DNA of 49,209 nucleotides from assembly GCF_010858045.1 (NCBI RefSeq), contig NZ_JAAGVC010000041.1:1-49209 (forward strand), read 5' to 3'. The position numbers and the translations under genes are program-made. The stretch is from Nocardia cyriacigeorgica. GTDB taxonomy: Bacteria; Actinomycetota; Actinomycetes; Mycobacteriales; Mycobacteriaceae. The stretch's first letter is position 1. Each line of letters starts with the position of its first letter. Positions 1 to 8,895 of the stretch are shown here, one piece after another. Under the pieces are notes generated by a model, which saw nothing but the letters and a program-made list of their open reading frames with translations, ran no database searches and was not told where the DNA came from.

Positions 1-294
1 GCGGGTGGGTGTGGCATCGGAATCGATGAGTTCATGGCTGCGCAGCAGCGTGACGGCGGCGGTGACCGCACGTTCCGCGCTGAACAGCATCGCCGTCTCG
101 GGAGCGGTCAGCTTGTCGAGCGAGACGCCGGTCCATTCGGACGCATGCCGGTGGGTGTACTTGTGCTGCAGATATATCCCGGCCGCAATGGCCAGCAGCG
201 CGACCGGAATGTAGACCATCAGGAAGTCGGCGCCGGAGATTCCCCAGGTCTCTCCCGCCGCGACGAGCTCGAGGTGCGTGGCGAACTCATCCAC
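1..294 (-). CDS. TIGR04222 domain-containing membrane protein, N-terminal part (runs off the window)
   Basis: Only the first 98 codons are inside the window. The start is a GTG at 294, whose reading begins M-D-E-F-A-T and overlaps the end of the upstream gene by 8 bases. The N-terminus carries GETWGISG, one transmembrane helix, and then a segment with TAPETAMLF and LLRSHELIDSDATPTR. This aligns closely with the upstream neighbour (GETWGISG, SAPEIAMLY, LLRSHDLIDSRATPTR), so the two are tandem paralogues. The TIGR04222 domain is an actinobacterial membrane-protein N-terminal domain of unknown function, usually followed by a Gly/Cys-rich tail; that tail would lie outside the window. Function is not known. 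Confidence 0.8.
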   Translation of the reverse strand, partial: MDEFATHLELVAAGETWGISGADFLMVYIPVALLAIAAGIYLQHKYTHRHASEWTGVSLDKLTAPETAMLFSAERAVTAAVTLLRSHELIDSDATPTR

Positions 295-1183
295 CGCAAC
301 CACCACCGCCGCAACCGCCACCACCACCGCAACCACCGCCACCGTCCCCGCCGGCACCTCCGCCGCCATCGGCGCCACCGGTCGGGGCATCCACCGCATT
401 GGCAAGTCCCGGATCGAGGACGGTCAGCGCGGACGTGCCGAAGACAGCCACCGCGATCGCGGCGGCACCGATGCCATAGGTGGCGTAGGCGGGCGAATTC
501 TGCGGCCGCAGATAGGTGTGCTCGGACACCGCCCGCTTCTTGGCCTCGGCGCCGCGCCCGGTGACCCGGCCGGGACGGACCACCATGCCCCACGCGATCG
601 CCAACGCCGCCAGCGTGAAGAACAGGAACATCGTCGGATTGCCGTTGATCAATCCCGCGAAGAACCGGATGACGCCGAAGATCGCCACGATCGCGATGGG
701 CATGCCCGCATCACGAGCGGCCCGCCGGAAAGCCGCGTCGGGCAGGTACCCGCGCTCGGTCAGCGACTCCCGCAGCTGCTCGATCTGGGCGCTCGCCGAC
801 GCCGCGATGCCGGCGACGGTCTGTTCCTGTGCCGTCAGCCGGTCGAAGATCGCAAGCGTGAACCAATCGAGCTCGGCGCGGTCGGCCGAGGTCATCGCGC
901 GCGTCGGGGTGGCACGCGAATCGATGAGATCGTGGCTGCGCAGCAAGGCCAGTGCCGCCATCACCGGACGCTGATCGCCGTACAACATGGCGATCTCGGG
1001 CGCACTCAACTTCTCGGGCGGCGCGGCCGACCGGTCGATGTTGCGCTGCAACCACCATCCCGCCGCGACGGCGAGAATCCCCACCGGGAGGTACACCGAC
1101 AGGAATGCCGAACCCGAAATACCCCAGGTCTCCCCCGCGAACACGTCGGGATGCGCTGCGGCGAACCGCTCCATCACACTCAT
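287..1183 (-). CDS. TIGR04222 domain-containing membrane protein with Gly/Cys-rich tail
   Basis: A 298-residue protein with one N-terminal helix (about residues 25-45), a soluble segment, and further hydrophobic stretches around residues 165-205 and 235-255. The last 35 residues are almost only glycine, cysteine and alanine (GGGG and CGGGG blocks). This architecture is typical of TIGR04222 proteins in Nocardia and mycobacteria. The function is not known; the tail suggests a flexible or surface-exposed end, which is inference. It overlaps the next paralogue by 8 bases, so the two are probably translated together. Both begin with the same GETWGISG block. Confidence 0.85.
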   Translation of the reverse strand: MSVMERFAAAHPDVFAGETWGISGSAFLSVYLPVGILAVAAGWWLQRNIDRSAAPPEKLSAPEIAMLYGDQRPVMAALALLRSHDLIDSRATPTRAMTSADRAELDWFTLAIFDRLTAQEQTVAGIAASASAQIEQLRESLTERGYLPDAAFRRAARDAGMPIAIVAIFGVIRFFAGLINGNPTMFLFFTLAALAIAWGMVVRPGRVTGRGAEAKKRAVSEHTYLRPQNSPAYATYGIGAAAIAVAVFGTSALTVLDPGLANAVDAPTGGADGGGGAGGDGGGGCGGGGGCGGGGCGG

Positions 1184-1294
1184 TCTTCGCGCCTCCGACC
1201 TGCGTCACCGTTGCACCAAGTATCGGGGCGAAGAGTGTTCGGCGCCACGACAAACCGGTGGCGGAACAGTAAAACCCGCGTGACCAGTGAGTTT

Positions 1295-2632
1295 TCAGCC
1301 CAGCCAATCGAGAACCGAAGCCGCGGTCCAGGACTGCTGCATGCTGCCGAGCGGTTCGCCGGTGAACGGTTCGTAGTATTCGGCGAAGCTGCCGTCGCTG
1401 GCTTGGCGCAGGCCCTCGGCACGCAGCATGTAGGAGCGTTCGGCCCAGCCGCGGCGGGCGAACGACCAGGAGAACAGCCAGGTCATCACCGGCCAGACCG
1501 GGCCGCGCCAGTATTCGCGCGGACGGAAATCCTTGGACACCGGGGAGGTCGACGGCGGCAGCGCGTAGCGCAGATCGGGGTGAGCGCACCAGCGCGGACC
1601 CTCGAACGCGCGGATCAGGGCGCGTTCGGCGTCGCGTTCGAGCCCGCCGCACAGCAGCGGCGCGAACATCGACAAGGTTTCGGTGGTGATCCAGCGCTGC
1701 AACCGGACGTCGAAATCGCGTGCCGCGCCGGTGCGTGGGTCGGCGGAGGCGACCACACCGGCGCGGAACCGTTTCGCCCATCCGTACAGCTCACGGACGT
1801 CGGCGTTGGGCTGATGGTATTCCTCGCCGATCTGGGCCAGCACCTCGCACGCCATGGCGAAGATCGCGGAGACGAACACGTCCTCGACGGCGAAACTCAT
1901 CATCGAGGTGAGCTGGTAATCGTCGTAGCCCGCGCGGCGCATCTGCTCCACCAGCCACAGGTAGCGGTCGTATTCGCGGTCGCTCGGACGTTGGCTGGGG
2001 TCGTCGATGACCAGCACGTCCTCGCGGCGATAGGCGGGCAGATCCCCTGGCACCACATTCGCGTAAGCCCGATCCCAGCGCGGTGAATTGTCCATCCCGG
2101 ATTCCCAGCCGTGATAGAGCGTGATCCGGCCGTTCTCCTTGGGGTCGCGGGCGGTGGCCAGCCAGCGATGCCAGCGCACCAGATCGGGCCAGCGCCGATT
2201 CAGGAACTCCTCGGCCACGGCTCGGGTACTGCGGCCGTGCCTGCGCGAATGGTCGAGGATGCGCTGCACCGCGATGGCGTGCACCGGAGGCTGGGTGATG
2301 CCGGAGGTGTCGGGACCGTCGGGCGCGTGCACGGCCAGCGTGCGGCACTCCCACCTGGCCGGACCGGGAAAATAGCCGTCGACGCCGTTGGCGAAGACGA
2401 TGTGCGGGATCATCCCGTTCTTCCACTGCGCTGACAGCAGCGTGTCGAGCTCCACCACTGCCCGTTCCACGCTCAGCGGCGCCAGACCGACCGTGACGAA
2501 CGCCGCGTCCCAGCTCCACATGTGCGGGTACAGCCGGGGCGCGGCGCTCGTCATCGTGCCCAGGTCGTTACCCCGCAGCAGATAGGCCGCGCGGGCGGAG
2601 AGCTGAGTGGGGGTGAAACCTGGGTGGACCAT
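1295..2632 (-). CDS. ggh: glucosylglycerate hydrolase (GH63-like, MGH family)
   Basis: A 445-residue cytosolic hydrolase of the kind characterised in Mycolicibacterium hassiacum, which cleaves glucosylglycerate (a compatible solute of mycobacteria and relatives) to glucose and glycerate. The sequence follows that enzyme over its whole length: FTPTQLSARAAYLLRGND at the start, YPHMWSWDAAF, GITQPPVHA, GWESGMDNSPRWD, and YYEPFTGEPLGSMQQSW near the end. The catalytic Asp182 and Glu419 of the mycobacterial enzyme have counterparts at Asp181 and Glu418. The ATG at 2632 gives almost the same length as the known enzyme; the frame stays open further upstream, but that stretch has no family similarity. 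The genes for making glucosylglycerate are not in the window. Confidence 0.93.
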   Translation of the reverse strand: MVHPGFTPTQLSARAAYLLRGNDLGTMTSAAPRLYPHMWSWDAAFVTVGLAPLSVERAVVELDTLLSAQWKNGMIPHIVFANGVDGYFPGPARWECRTLAVHAPDGPDTSGITQPPVHAIAVQRILDHSRRHGRSTRAVAEEFLNRRWPDLVRWHRWLATARDPKENGRITLYHGWESGMDNSPRWDRAYANVVPGDLPAYRREDVLVIDDPSQRPSDREYDRYLWLVEQMRRAGYDDYQLTSMMSFAVEDVFVSAIFAMACEVLAQIGEEYHQPNADVRELYGWAKRFRAGVVASADPRTGAARDFDVRLQRWITTETLSMFAPLLCGGLERDAERALIRAFEGPRWCAHPDLRYALPPSTSPVSKDFRPREYWRGPVWPVMTWLFSWSFARRGWAERSYMLRAEGLRQASDGSFAEYYEPFTGEPLGSMQQSWTAASVLDWLG

Positions 2633-2766
2633 GCTCCTATTCTGCGGGCTGACCGGCGCAAACGCTCGTCGGGGCCGGGTTGTTACCGGCCGGTGAGCTC
2701 CGTGTTTCGGGTTCGTCACCGGAGGCTGCTGTGCGACACCGGAGTCGAGCACCGTGGGTCGCCCCG

Positions 2767-2816
2767 GCCGATCGCACCACCGCAACGGCCGGCCGATCGC
2801 ACCACCGCAACGGCCG
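2767..2816. repeat. two head-to-tail copies of a 25-bp unit
   Basis: Positions 2767-2791 and 2792-2816 are identical 25-base units (core atcgcaccaccgcaacggcc) with no spacer; a partial third beginning follows. They lie in the non-coding 288 bases between the start of the glucosylglycerate hydrolase gene and the end of the DUF6069 gene, about 135 bases upstream of the hydrolase start codon. They could bind a regulator or be a simple slippage duplication. Confidence 0.7.
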
Positions 2817-2920
2817 GCCGAATGTGCGACCGCGCCGACCCGCACACGCGGCGATGGGCCGCAGCAGCGGCAACTGGACGCAGGCAGCGGCGTCGGCTCC
2901 GGGCGGAGCCGACCCACGAC

Positions 2921-3487
2921 TCAGTACTGCTGCGGCTGACGCTGGATGGCGCTGGCGCCGATCGAGCCGAGCAGCGTGATGATGCAGAGTCCGGCGATCA
3001 GGTTGATCACGGCGGTGGCGATCTTCGCGTCCAGATCGGCTACCAACGTGAACGGCAGCAGCACCGCCAGGGCGGTGAGCAGGCCGGTGATCCAGTAGTA
3101 GAACTGCATCGGGCTCGGCATGAACGCGAGCAGCAGGTTCAGCAGGCCGGTGGCGGCGATCGCGGCGGCGGCGCCGGCCAGCGCGTACGAGGTGGTCGAG
3201 ACCGTGCCGTAGGCGCCCGCACCCTCCGGCGAGAGGACCGAGATCTTCAGGATCCCGCGCACCAGCATGATCGCGACGACGATGACCAGCGCGACCACCA
3301 CCGCCGTGCCGACGCCACCGGCCCACAATCTGCCCAGATTGATCTGCGGCATCTGCCGCTGCGGCTCCTGCCCGTACTGCTGCGGCTGCTCCGCGTAGTG
3401 CGAGCTGTACTGGCTCTGGGTGTAGGGCTGGGTGTAGGGCTGCTGGTGCGGGTCTTCCCGCCCGTAGTTGCGCGACGGATCCGTCAT
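2921..3487 (-). CDS. DUF6069 family membrane protein
   Basis: A 188-residue protein. The first 50 residues are hydrophilic and rich in Gln, Tyr and Pro (repeats of PYTQ). Four hydrophobic segments follow at about 54-77, 92-120, 128-148 and 155-175. Hydrophobic pattern and length fit DUF6069, a small actinobacterial family of four-helix membrane proteins with no known function. The tail ends in a short Gln/Tyr stretch resembling the N-terminal one. The gene stands alone, upstream of the glucosylglycerate hydrolase gene on the same strand but separated by 288 bases. Confidence 0.8.
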   Translation of the reverse strand: MTDPSRNYGREDPHQQPYTQPYTQSQYSSHYAEQPQQYGQEPQRQMPQINLGRLWAGGVGTAVVVALVIVVAIMLVRGILKISVLSPEGAGAYGTVSTTSYALAGAAAAIAATGLLNLLLAFMPSPMQFYYWITGLLTALAVLLPFTLVADLDAKIATAVINLIAGLCIITLLGSIGASAIQRQPQQY

Positions 3488-3688
3488 AGGGCGAAACTAC
3501 CTCGCAGAGCCTGCTGTGCATATCGGAACCGACCTGGCCTGTCGCCGCGACCTGCCCACCGGCCGCCGGTTCCCCCGCGCATCCACCGATGCCTGCACGG
3601 CGCGCGGAGATGTCGGCGCAGGTACAGGCACTGCGGTCGCCGATCCCGGGAGCGGAACGCGCGTTCGGCGCCCGATAGCGTGATCGTC

Positions 3689-4405
3689 ATGGAATTCGCC
3701 GCTGACACCGATATCGCCGCCCACCCGACTCGGCCGGCCGCGCTGATCACCGGCGCGAGTCGCGGTCTCGGCGCCGCCATCGCCCGGGCGCTCGCCCCCA
3801 CCCACGATCTGCTGCTCGGCGCCCGGTCGAGGCAGTCGCTCGATGCCATCCTCGCCGAGCTGCCCGGCGCGACCGGGGTTCCGGTCGAACTCACCGACTA
3901 CCCGGCTGTCGCGCAAGCCGTCGCCCCGATCGAACGGCTGGATGTCCTGGTACACAATGCCGGGATCGCCGATCTCGGCACCATCGCCGAATCGTCGGTG
4001 CGGCAGTGGCGTAACCAGCTGGAGGCCAATGTCATCGCGGTAGCCGAACTCACCCGCCTGCTCCTGCCCGCGCTGCGCGCCGCGAACGGGCATGTGGTGC
4101 TGATCAATTCCGGGGCCGGGCTGCGCGCCAACGCGGGCTGGGGTTCCTATGCCGCGAGCAAGTTCGCCCTGCGGGCCTTCGGTGACGCGCTGCGGCTCGA
4201 GGAGCCCGACCTGCGGGTGACCTCGATTCACCCCGGCCGCATCGATACCGATATGCAGCGCGACATCATCGCAGGCGAGGGGCGCGAATACCGCCCGGAG
4301 GAATTCCTCACCGCCGAAACCGTCGCACTGGCCGTGCGCAATGCCATCGAGACACCGCGCGACGCCCACCCCACCGAAATCATCCTGCGCCCGATCGCGC
4401 GCTGA
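3689..4405 (+). CDS. short-chain dehydrogenase/reductase (SDR)
   Basis: A 238-residue classical SDR. The cofactor loop TGASRGLG lies near residue 20, NAGIA marks the NAG motif, Ser in INSGAG and YAASK provide the Ser-Tyr-Lys catalytic set, and HPGRIDTDM follows as usual. Such enzymes oxidise or reduce alcohols and carbonyls with NAD(P)H; the substrate cannot be told from the sequence. ATG at 3689 is taken as the start; a GTG three codons upstream is also possible. The gene is monocistronic and converges with the DUF2510 gene. Confidence 0.9.
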   Translation: MEFAADTDIAAHPTRPAALITGASRGLGAAIARALAPTHDLLLGARSRQSLDAILAELPGATGVPVELTDYPAVAQAVAPIERLDVLVHNAGIADLGTIAESSVRQWRNQLEANVIAVAELTRLLLPALRAANGHVVLINSGAGLRANAGWGSYAASKFALRAFGDALRLEEPDLRVTSIHPGRIDTDMQRDIIAGEGREYRPEEFLTAETVALAVRNAIETPRDAHPTEIILRPIAR

Positions 4406-4443
4406 ACCAAGAGCATCGCTTGGCCCGAAGCACTGTCCAGTGG

Positions 4444-4677
4444 TCAGGCACGTGGTCGGGTCTGAGCGGTCCACTGGTGCCCGTCGAACCAGCGGAGAAG
4501 GCTCGGATCGGCATGATCGGGATACCAGCCCGGCGCCATTGCGGTCAGCGGGCGGCTCGCGGGCCGCGAACCCGAAGTCGATGCCTTGACGATGGCGAAA
4601 ACGAGGCCCGCCACTCCTGCGATCAGCACCAGAAAGACCAGCAGGACGAAAAAATGCCAGATGCTCAATGCTCCCAT
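4444..4677 (-). CDS. small DUF2510 membrane protein
   Basis: A 77-residue protein with one N-terminal transmembrane helix (about residues 8-31) followed by a DUF2510 module: PGWYPDHADPSLLRWFDGHQW and a TAQT end. DUF2510 is a short Trp-rich module common at the ends of actinobacterial membrane proteins and of unknown role. The ATG at 4677 begins MGALSIWHFF. Transcription converges with the SDR gene, with 38 bases between the stops. Confidence 0.8.
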   Translation of the reverse strand: MGALSIWHFFVLLVFLVLIAGVAGLVFAIVKASTSGSRPASRPLTAMAPGWYPDHADPSLLRWFDGHQWTAQTRPRA

Positions 4678-4899
4678 CCGCCCAGTATTTCGTTGACTGC
4701 CGCGATGGTTGCAACGCTCTGCGTGCGGCCGGTGCCGGGAAGTGCGCGGTCGGAGTGGCCTCGAAGGCGCGCTGTGTGTCCAGCGCAGTTGTGGCGATCC
4801 CAGGGAAACCGGTTCGACGCCGGTAGAGTCCTCGCTGCATATCAGCACGTCAGTGAGGTCTTCGGTAGCACGGTTCGGTTCGGCGAGCGGGGTTGCGTG

Positions 4900-5691
4900 A
4901 TGGACAGACGCCAGATGTTGTCGATGGTGGCCGCGGGGGCTGCGATGGCCTTGGCCGGATGCAGTGCGGCGCAGGGTGAGCCGGCCGCGGCGGGAATGCC
5001 GGAGGTGCCGGTTCCGGCGCCGGTGCCGCCGCCGCTGCTGCCGCCGCCACCGGGTGGCCCGAAGACGACGATCGCGGCCGAGACCATCACCGCGCTGCCG
5101 GGGCCCGGCAGCAGCATGGCGCTCACCGTGGACGACGGTGCGAGTCCCGAAGTGGTCGGCGCCTACATCCGGTTCGCCAAGGACACCGGCGCCCGGTTCA
5201 CCTTCTTCGTCACCGCCTATTACGAATCCTGGAGCGCGCACCGCGACGAACTGCGTCCGCTGGTCGATTCCGGGCAGATCCAACTCGGCAACCACACGTG
5301 GGATCATGCCGATCTCACCGCGAGCTCCGCGTCGGCGGCCGCCGCGCAACTCGAGCGCTGTAAGACGTTCCTGTGGAACACCTTCGGAGTCGACGGCACG
5401 CCCTACTATCGTCCACCGTTCGGACGGCACAACGCCGCCGTCGATGCCGTGGCCGCCGACCTCGGCTATACCGTCCCGGTCATGTGGTACGGCTCGCTGT
5501 CGGACTCCGGGCTGATCACCGAGGCGTACCTGATGGAATGCGCGCGTAAGTATTTCAACCCGCAGACGATCGTCATCGGGCACGCCAACTTCCCGCCCGT
5601 CACCCGCTGCTACGGGCAGCTGGTCGACATCATTCGGGAACGCAACCTGTCGATGGTCACGCTCGACGATGTGTTGCAGGTGCGGGCCTGA
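4900..5691 (+). CDS. polysaccharide deacetylase lipoprotein (NodB/CE4 fold)
   Basis: A 263-residue exported enzyme. The N-terminus MDRRQML...LAGCS combines an RR motif with a lipobox, so it is probably a (Tat-)secreted lipoprotein anchored at Cys 22. A proline-rich linker of about 35 residues follows, then a NodB-type domain with TVDDG (usual form TFDDG), NHTWDH (metal-binding HxxxH) and YYRPPFGRHN. Family members remove N- or O-acetyl groups from cell-wall polysaccharides; the substrate is not known here. GGGG at 4888-4891 is a plausible ribosome site for ATG 4900. The gene converges with leuS, with 28 bases between. Confidence 0.87.
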   Translation: MDRRQMLSMVAAGAAMALAGCSAAQGEPAAAGMPEVPVPAPVPPPLLPPPPGGPKTTIAAETITALPGPGSSMALTVDDGASPEVVGAYIRFAKDTGARFTFFVTAYYESWSAHRDELRPLVDSGQIQLGNHTWDHADLTASSASAAAAQLERCKTFLWNTFGVDGTPYYRPPFGRHNAAVDAVAADLGYTVPVMWYGSLSDSGLITEAYLMECARKYFNPQTIVIGHANFPPVTRCYGQLVDIIRERNLSMVTLDDVLQVRA

Positions 5692-5719
5692 ACCCGGTGG
5701 CTCAGGCCCTACGTCCTAC

Positions 5720-8590
5720 TCAGGGAACGATGTTCACCATGCGACCAGGAACCACGATGATCTTGCGCGGCGCATTGCCTTCGAGCAGCGTCGCGATCTT
5801 CTCATCGGCCAGCGCCGCCGCCTCGATCGACGCCTGATCGGCATCGGCGGGCACCTGGATGCGGCTGCGCACCTTGCCCTTCACCTGGATCGGGTACTCC
5901 ACCGACTCGTCCACCAGCAACGCCGGATCGGCGACCGGGAACGGCCCGTGCGCCAATGCGGTGGTGTGGCCGAGGCGCTCCCACAGTTCCTCGGTGATGT
6001 GCGGGGCCAGCGGGGCCAGCATCAGCACCACCGGCTCCACCACCGAACGCGGCGCACCGTTGGGGTAGGCCTTGGTGAGGTGGTTGGTCAGCTCGATCAG
6101 CTTGGCGCCCGCGGTGTTGTCGCGCAGTGCGGCCAGATCCTCGTCGACGCCGGCGATGGTCTTGTGCAGCAGTCGCAGCGTCTCGTCCGTTGGCTGTTCG
6201 TCGGTGACGCGCAGCGCGCCGGACTCTTCGTCCACCACCAGCCGCCACACCCGCTGCAGGAAGCGGTGCGCACCGACGACGTCCTTGGTCGCCCACGGAC
6301 GCGAGGTGTCCAGCGGACCCATCGACATCTCGTAGAAGCGGAAGGTGTCGGCGCCGTACTGATCGCAGATCTCGTCCGGGGAGATGGCGTTCTTCAGCGA
6401 TTTGCCGATCTTGCCGTACTCCTGGTTCACCTCGATCTCGGTGCCGGAGGTGTCGGTCCAGAAGAACTTGCCGTCGCGCTCGACCACCTCGGCCGCGGGC
6501 ACGTACGCTCCGCGAGAATCGGTGTAGGCGTAGGCCTGGATGTAGCCCTGGTTGAACAGCCTGCGGTACGGCTCGCAGCCGGAGACGTCACCCAGATCGA
6601 ACAGCACCTTCTGCCAGAACCGCGCGTACAGCAGGTGCAGCACGGCGTGCTCGACACCGCCGACGTACAGGTCGACGCCGCCCGGATCGTCGGGGCCGTG
6701 CCCCTCGGTGCGCGGGCCGAGCCAGTACTGCTCGTTCTCCTTGGCGCAGAACGTCTCCGAGTTCGTCGGGTCGGCGTAGCGCAGCTGATACCAGGAACTG
6801 CCCGCCCAGTTCGGCATGACGTTGGTGTCGCGACGATATTTCTTCGGGCCGTCGCCCAGATCCAGCTCGACGTGCACCCAGTCGGTGGCCTTGGCCAGCG
6901 GCGGCGACGGTTCGGAATCGGCGTCGTCCGGGTCGAAGGTGACCGGCGCGAAATCGTCCAGTTCCGGAAGCTGCACGGGCAGCATGGATTCCGGCAATGC
7001 GTGCGGTGCGCCGTCCTCGTCGTAGACGATCGGGAACGGCTCGCCCCAGTACCGCTGACGGGCGAACAGCCAGTCGCGCAGCTTGTACTGGACGGTTCCG
7101 GTGCCGTGACCGTCGGCTTCCAGCCTGCCGATGACGGTGGCCTTGGCCTCCTCGACGCTCAGTCCGTTCAGGTAGTCGGAATTCACCAGGGTGCCGTCGC
7201 CGGAGTAGGCGGCCTCGGTGACGTCACCGCCGGAGATCACCTCGACGATCGGCAGTCCGAACGCGGTCGCGAACTCCCAGTCGCGTTGATCGTGGCCCGG
7301 GACGGCCATGATCGCGCCGGTGCCGTACCCGCTGAGCACGTAATCGGCGACGAAGATCGGCACCTGCGCGCCGTTGACCGGGTTGGTGGCGTAGCTGCCC
7401 AGGAAGACGCCGGTCTTCTCCTTGTTCTCCTGGCGCTCCAGATCCGACTTCGCGGCGATGGCCTTGCGATATCCGGCCAGTGCGTCGGCGGGCGTGGCGC
7501 CGCCGTTGGTCCAGCGCGGGTCCACGCCGTCCGGCCAGGCGGGAGCGGTCAGCTGGTCGGCCAGCTCGTGTTCGGGCGCCAGCACCACGTAGGTCGCGCC
7601 GAACAGGGTGTCCGGGCGGGTGGTGAAGACCTCCAGCTCATGCCCGTCGGCGGCGAAACGCACCTGCGCACCACGGGATCGGCCGATCCAGTTGCGCTGC
7701 ATGGCCTTGACGTTCTCCGGCCAATCCAGCCGATCCAGATCGTCGACAAGCCGATCGGCGTAGGAGGTGATCCGCATCATCCACTGCCACAGGCGCTTAC
7801 GGAACACCGGGAAATTGCCGCGCTCACTGCGGCCCTCGGCGGTGACCTCCTCGTTGGACAGCACCGTGCCGAGGCCCGGGCACCAGTTGACCACCGAATC
7901 GGTTTGGTACACCAGGCGATAGGAGTCGATCAGGGCGCGGCGCTCGGCTACCGACAGGCTCGCCCAGTCCTTGTCGCCCGGCACCGCACGCGCACCGCTG
8001 GCGAACTGCTCTTCCAGCTCCGCGATCGGGCGGGCACGATCCAGTTCCTGGTCGTACCAGGCGTTGTAGATGCGCAGGAAGATCCACTGCGTCCACTTGT
8101 AGTACTCGGGATCGGTGGTCGCGAACGAGCGACGGCGATCGTGGCCGAGGCCGAGCCGATCCAGCTGGCGCTGCATGGTCGCGATATTGGATTCGGTGGT
8201 GTCGCGCGGATGCGCGCCGGTCTGCACCGCGTACTGCTCGGCGGGCAGGCCGAAGGCGTCGTAGCCCAGCGCGTGCAACACGTTGCGGCCGTGCATGCGG
8301 TGGTAGCGGGCGAACACGTCGGTGGCGATATAGCCGAGCGGGTGACCGACGTGCAGCCCCGCGCCGGACGGGTACGGGAACATGTCCTGCACGAACAGCT
8401 TGTCCGGCGGGGTCGGGCCGGCCAGCGGGCCGACCGGGTTCGGGGCGTGGAAGGTGCCGCGCTCGGCCCAGGTCTGCTGCCAGCGGCGCTCGATCCGGCC
8501 GGCGAGCTCGGCGGTGTAGCGGTGCGCAGGTGCGTCGTCGGATGCGGCTGTCTGCCCGGCCGCAGGGTCGGTTGCACGGGTGTCCTGCAC
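5720..8590 (-). CDS. leuS: leucyl-tRNA synthetase
   Basis: A 956-residue class Ia synthetase that charges tRNA-Leu in the cytosol. The HIGH-type signature is PYPSGAGLHVGHPLGY near residue 80, the editing domain carries TTRPDTLFGATY and GTGAIMAVPGHDQRD, and the KMSKS loop appears as KIGKSLKN. Length is normal for actinobacteria. The start is a GTG at 8590 with GAAGG about 9 bases upstream; the frame is open for another 80 codons upstream, but that stretch lacks synthetase similarity. The gene stands alone, and no leucine T-box was recognised in its leader. Confidence 0.97.
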   Translation of the reverse strand: MQDTRATDPAAGQTAASDDAPAHRYTAELAGRIERRWQQTWAERGTFHAPNPVGPLAGPTPPDKLFVQDMFPYPSGAGLHVGHPLGYIATDVFARYHRMHGRNVLHALGYDAFGLPAEQYAVQTGAHPRDTTESNIATMQRQLDRLGLGHDRRRSFATTDPEYYKWTQWIFLRIYNAWYDQELDRARPIAELEEQFASGARAVPGDKDWASLSVAERRALIDSYRLVYQTDSVVNWCPGLGTVLSNEEVTAEGRSERGNFPVFRKRLWQWMMRITSYADRLVDDLDRLDWPENVKAMQRNWIGRSRGAQVRFAADGHELEVFTTRPDTLFGATYVVLAPEHELADQLTAPAWPDGVDPRWTNGGATPADALAGYRKAIAAKSDLERQENKEKTGVFLGSYATNPVNGAQVPIFVADYVLSGYGTGAIMAVPGHDQRDWEFATAFGLPIVEVISGGDVTEAAYSGDGTLVNSDYLNGLSVEEAKATVIGRLEADGHGTGTVQYKLRDWLFARQRYWGEPFPIVYDEDGAPHALPESMLPVQLPELDDFAPVTFDPDDADSEPSPPLAKATDWVHVELDLGDGPKKYRRDTNVMPNWAGSSWYQLRYADPTNSETFCAKENEQYWLGPRTEGHGPDDPGGVDLYVGGVEHAVLHLLYARFWQKVLFDLGDVSGCEPYRRLFNQGYIQAYAYTDSRGAYVPAAEVVERDGKFFWTDTSGTEIEVNQEYGKIGKSLKNAISPDEICDQYGADTFRFYEMSMGPLDTSRPWATKDVVGAHRFLQRVWRLVVDEESGALRVTDEQPTDETLRLLHKTIAGVDEDLAALRDNTAGAKLIELTNHLTKAYPNGAPRSVVEPVVLMLAPLAPHITEELWERLGHTTALAHGPFPVADPALLVDESVEYPIQVKGKVRSRIQVPADADQASIEAAALADEKIATLLEGNAPRKIIVVPGRMVNIVP

Positions 8591-8895
8591 GGTTCTGCCT
8601 TCTTTGCTCGCCGATCGGGAGAAATATCGTCGTCGAACAGGGTAAGTCTTGGCACTTGACAACCCCAAAAAGGGGCCGATCGGGTCGGCGGCGAACCGGT
8701 CTGTGCGTTCGTCCGGCCGACCAGCGGGTCTGGTGGCCCTGGTACGGCGGCTCATCGCCGGATTTCCGCGAACCGGTGGTGACCGGATCCGGCGGTCCCG
8801 CGCGGTTCGGCGCACGGCCGTGACGCCCGCCACGATCGCGTCGCTTCGCCGGTAGCGGTCGGCCGCTGGTAGACGGCCTGCGGTAGCCTGCTCGG
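8591..8895. other. divergent intergenic region between leuS and the SdpI-like gene
   Basis: About 305 non-coding bases that must hold the promoters of both divergent genes. A CCCC-A5-GGGG inverted repeat lies about 80 bases upstream of the leuS start. TTGTCA on the minus strand close by could be a -35 element, but no well-spaced -10 box was found. No attenuator or T-box structure is visible. Confidence 0.4.

Noticed and set aside
278..2086. A 602-codon plus-strand frame across the first 2 kb
   Set aside because: It is antisense to the TIGR04222 and glucosylglycerate hydrolase genes, has low-complexity Arg/Gly/His content and no family similarity.
4740..4832. tRNA-like sequence: a perfect T-arm (ACCGG-TTCGACG-CCGGT at 4808-4824) with a possible D-arm and a CGCTG/CAGCG stem upstream
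   Set aside because: The bases after the T-arm (AGAGTCC) find no partner for an acceptor stem, the anticodon loop has six bases and the D-arm is irregular. It is at best a remnant or chance.
5669..8659. A 996-codon open frame on the plus strand
   Set aside because: It lies wholly antisense to leuS, whose synthetase motifs are unambiguous; long antisense frames are common in DNA this GC-rich.
8591..8680. Possible leucine T-box or leader attenuator before leuS
   Set aside because: No Leu-codon leader peptide, no T-box sequence and no terminator hairpin were found in this stretch.
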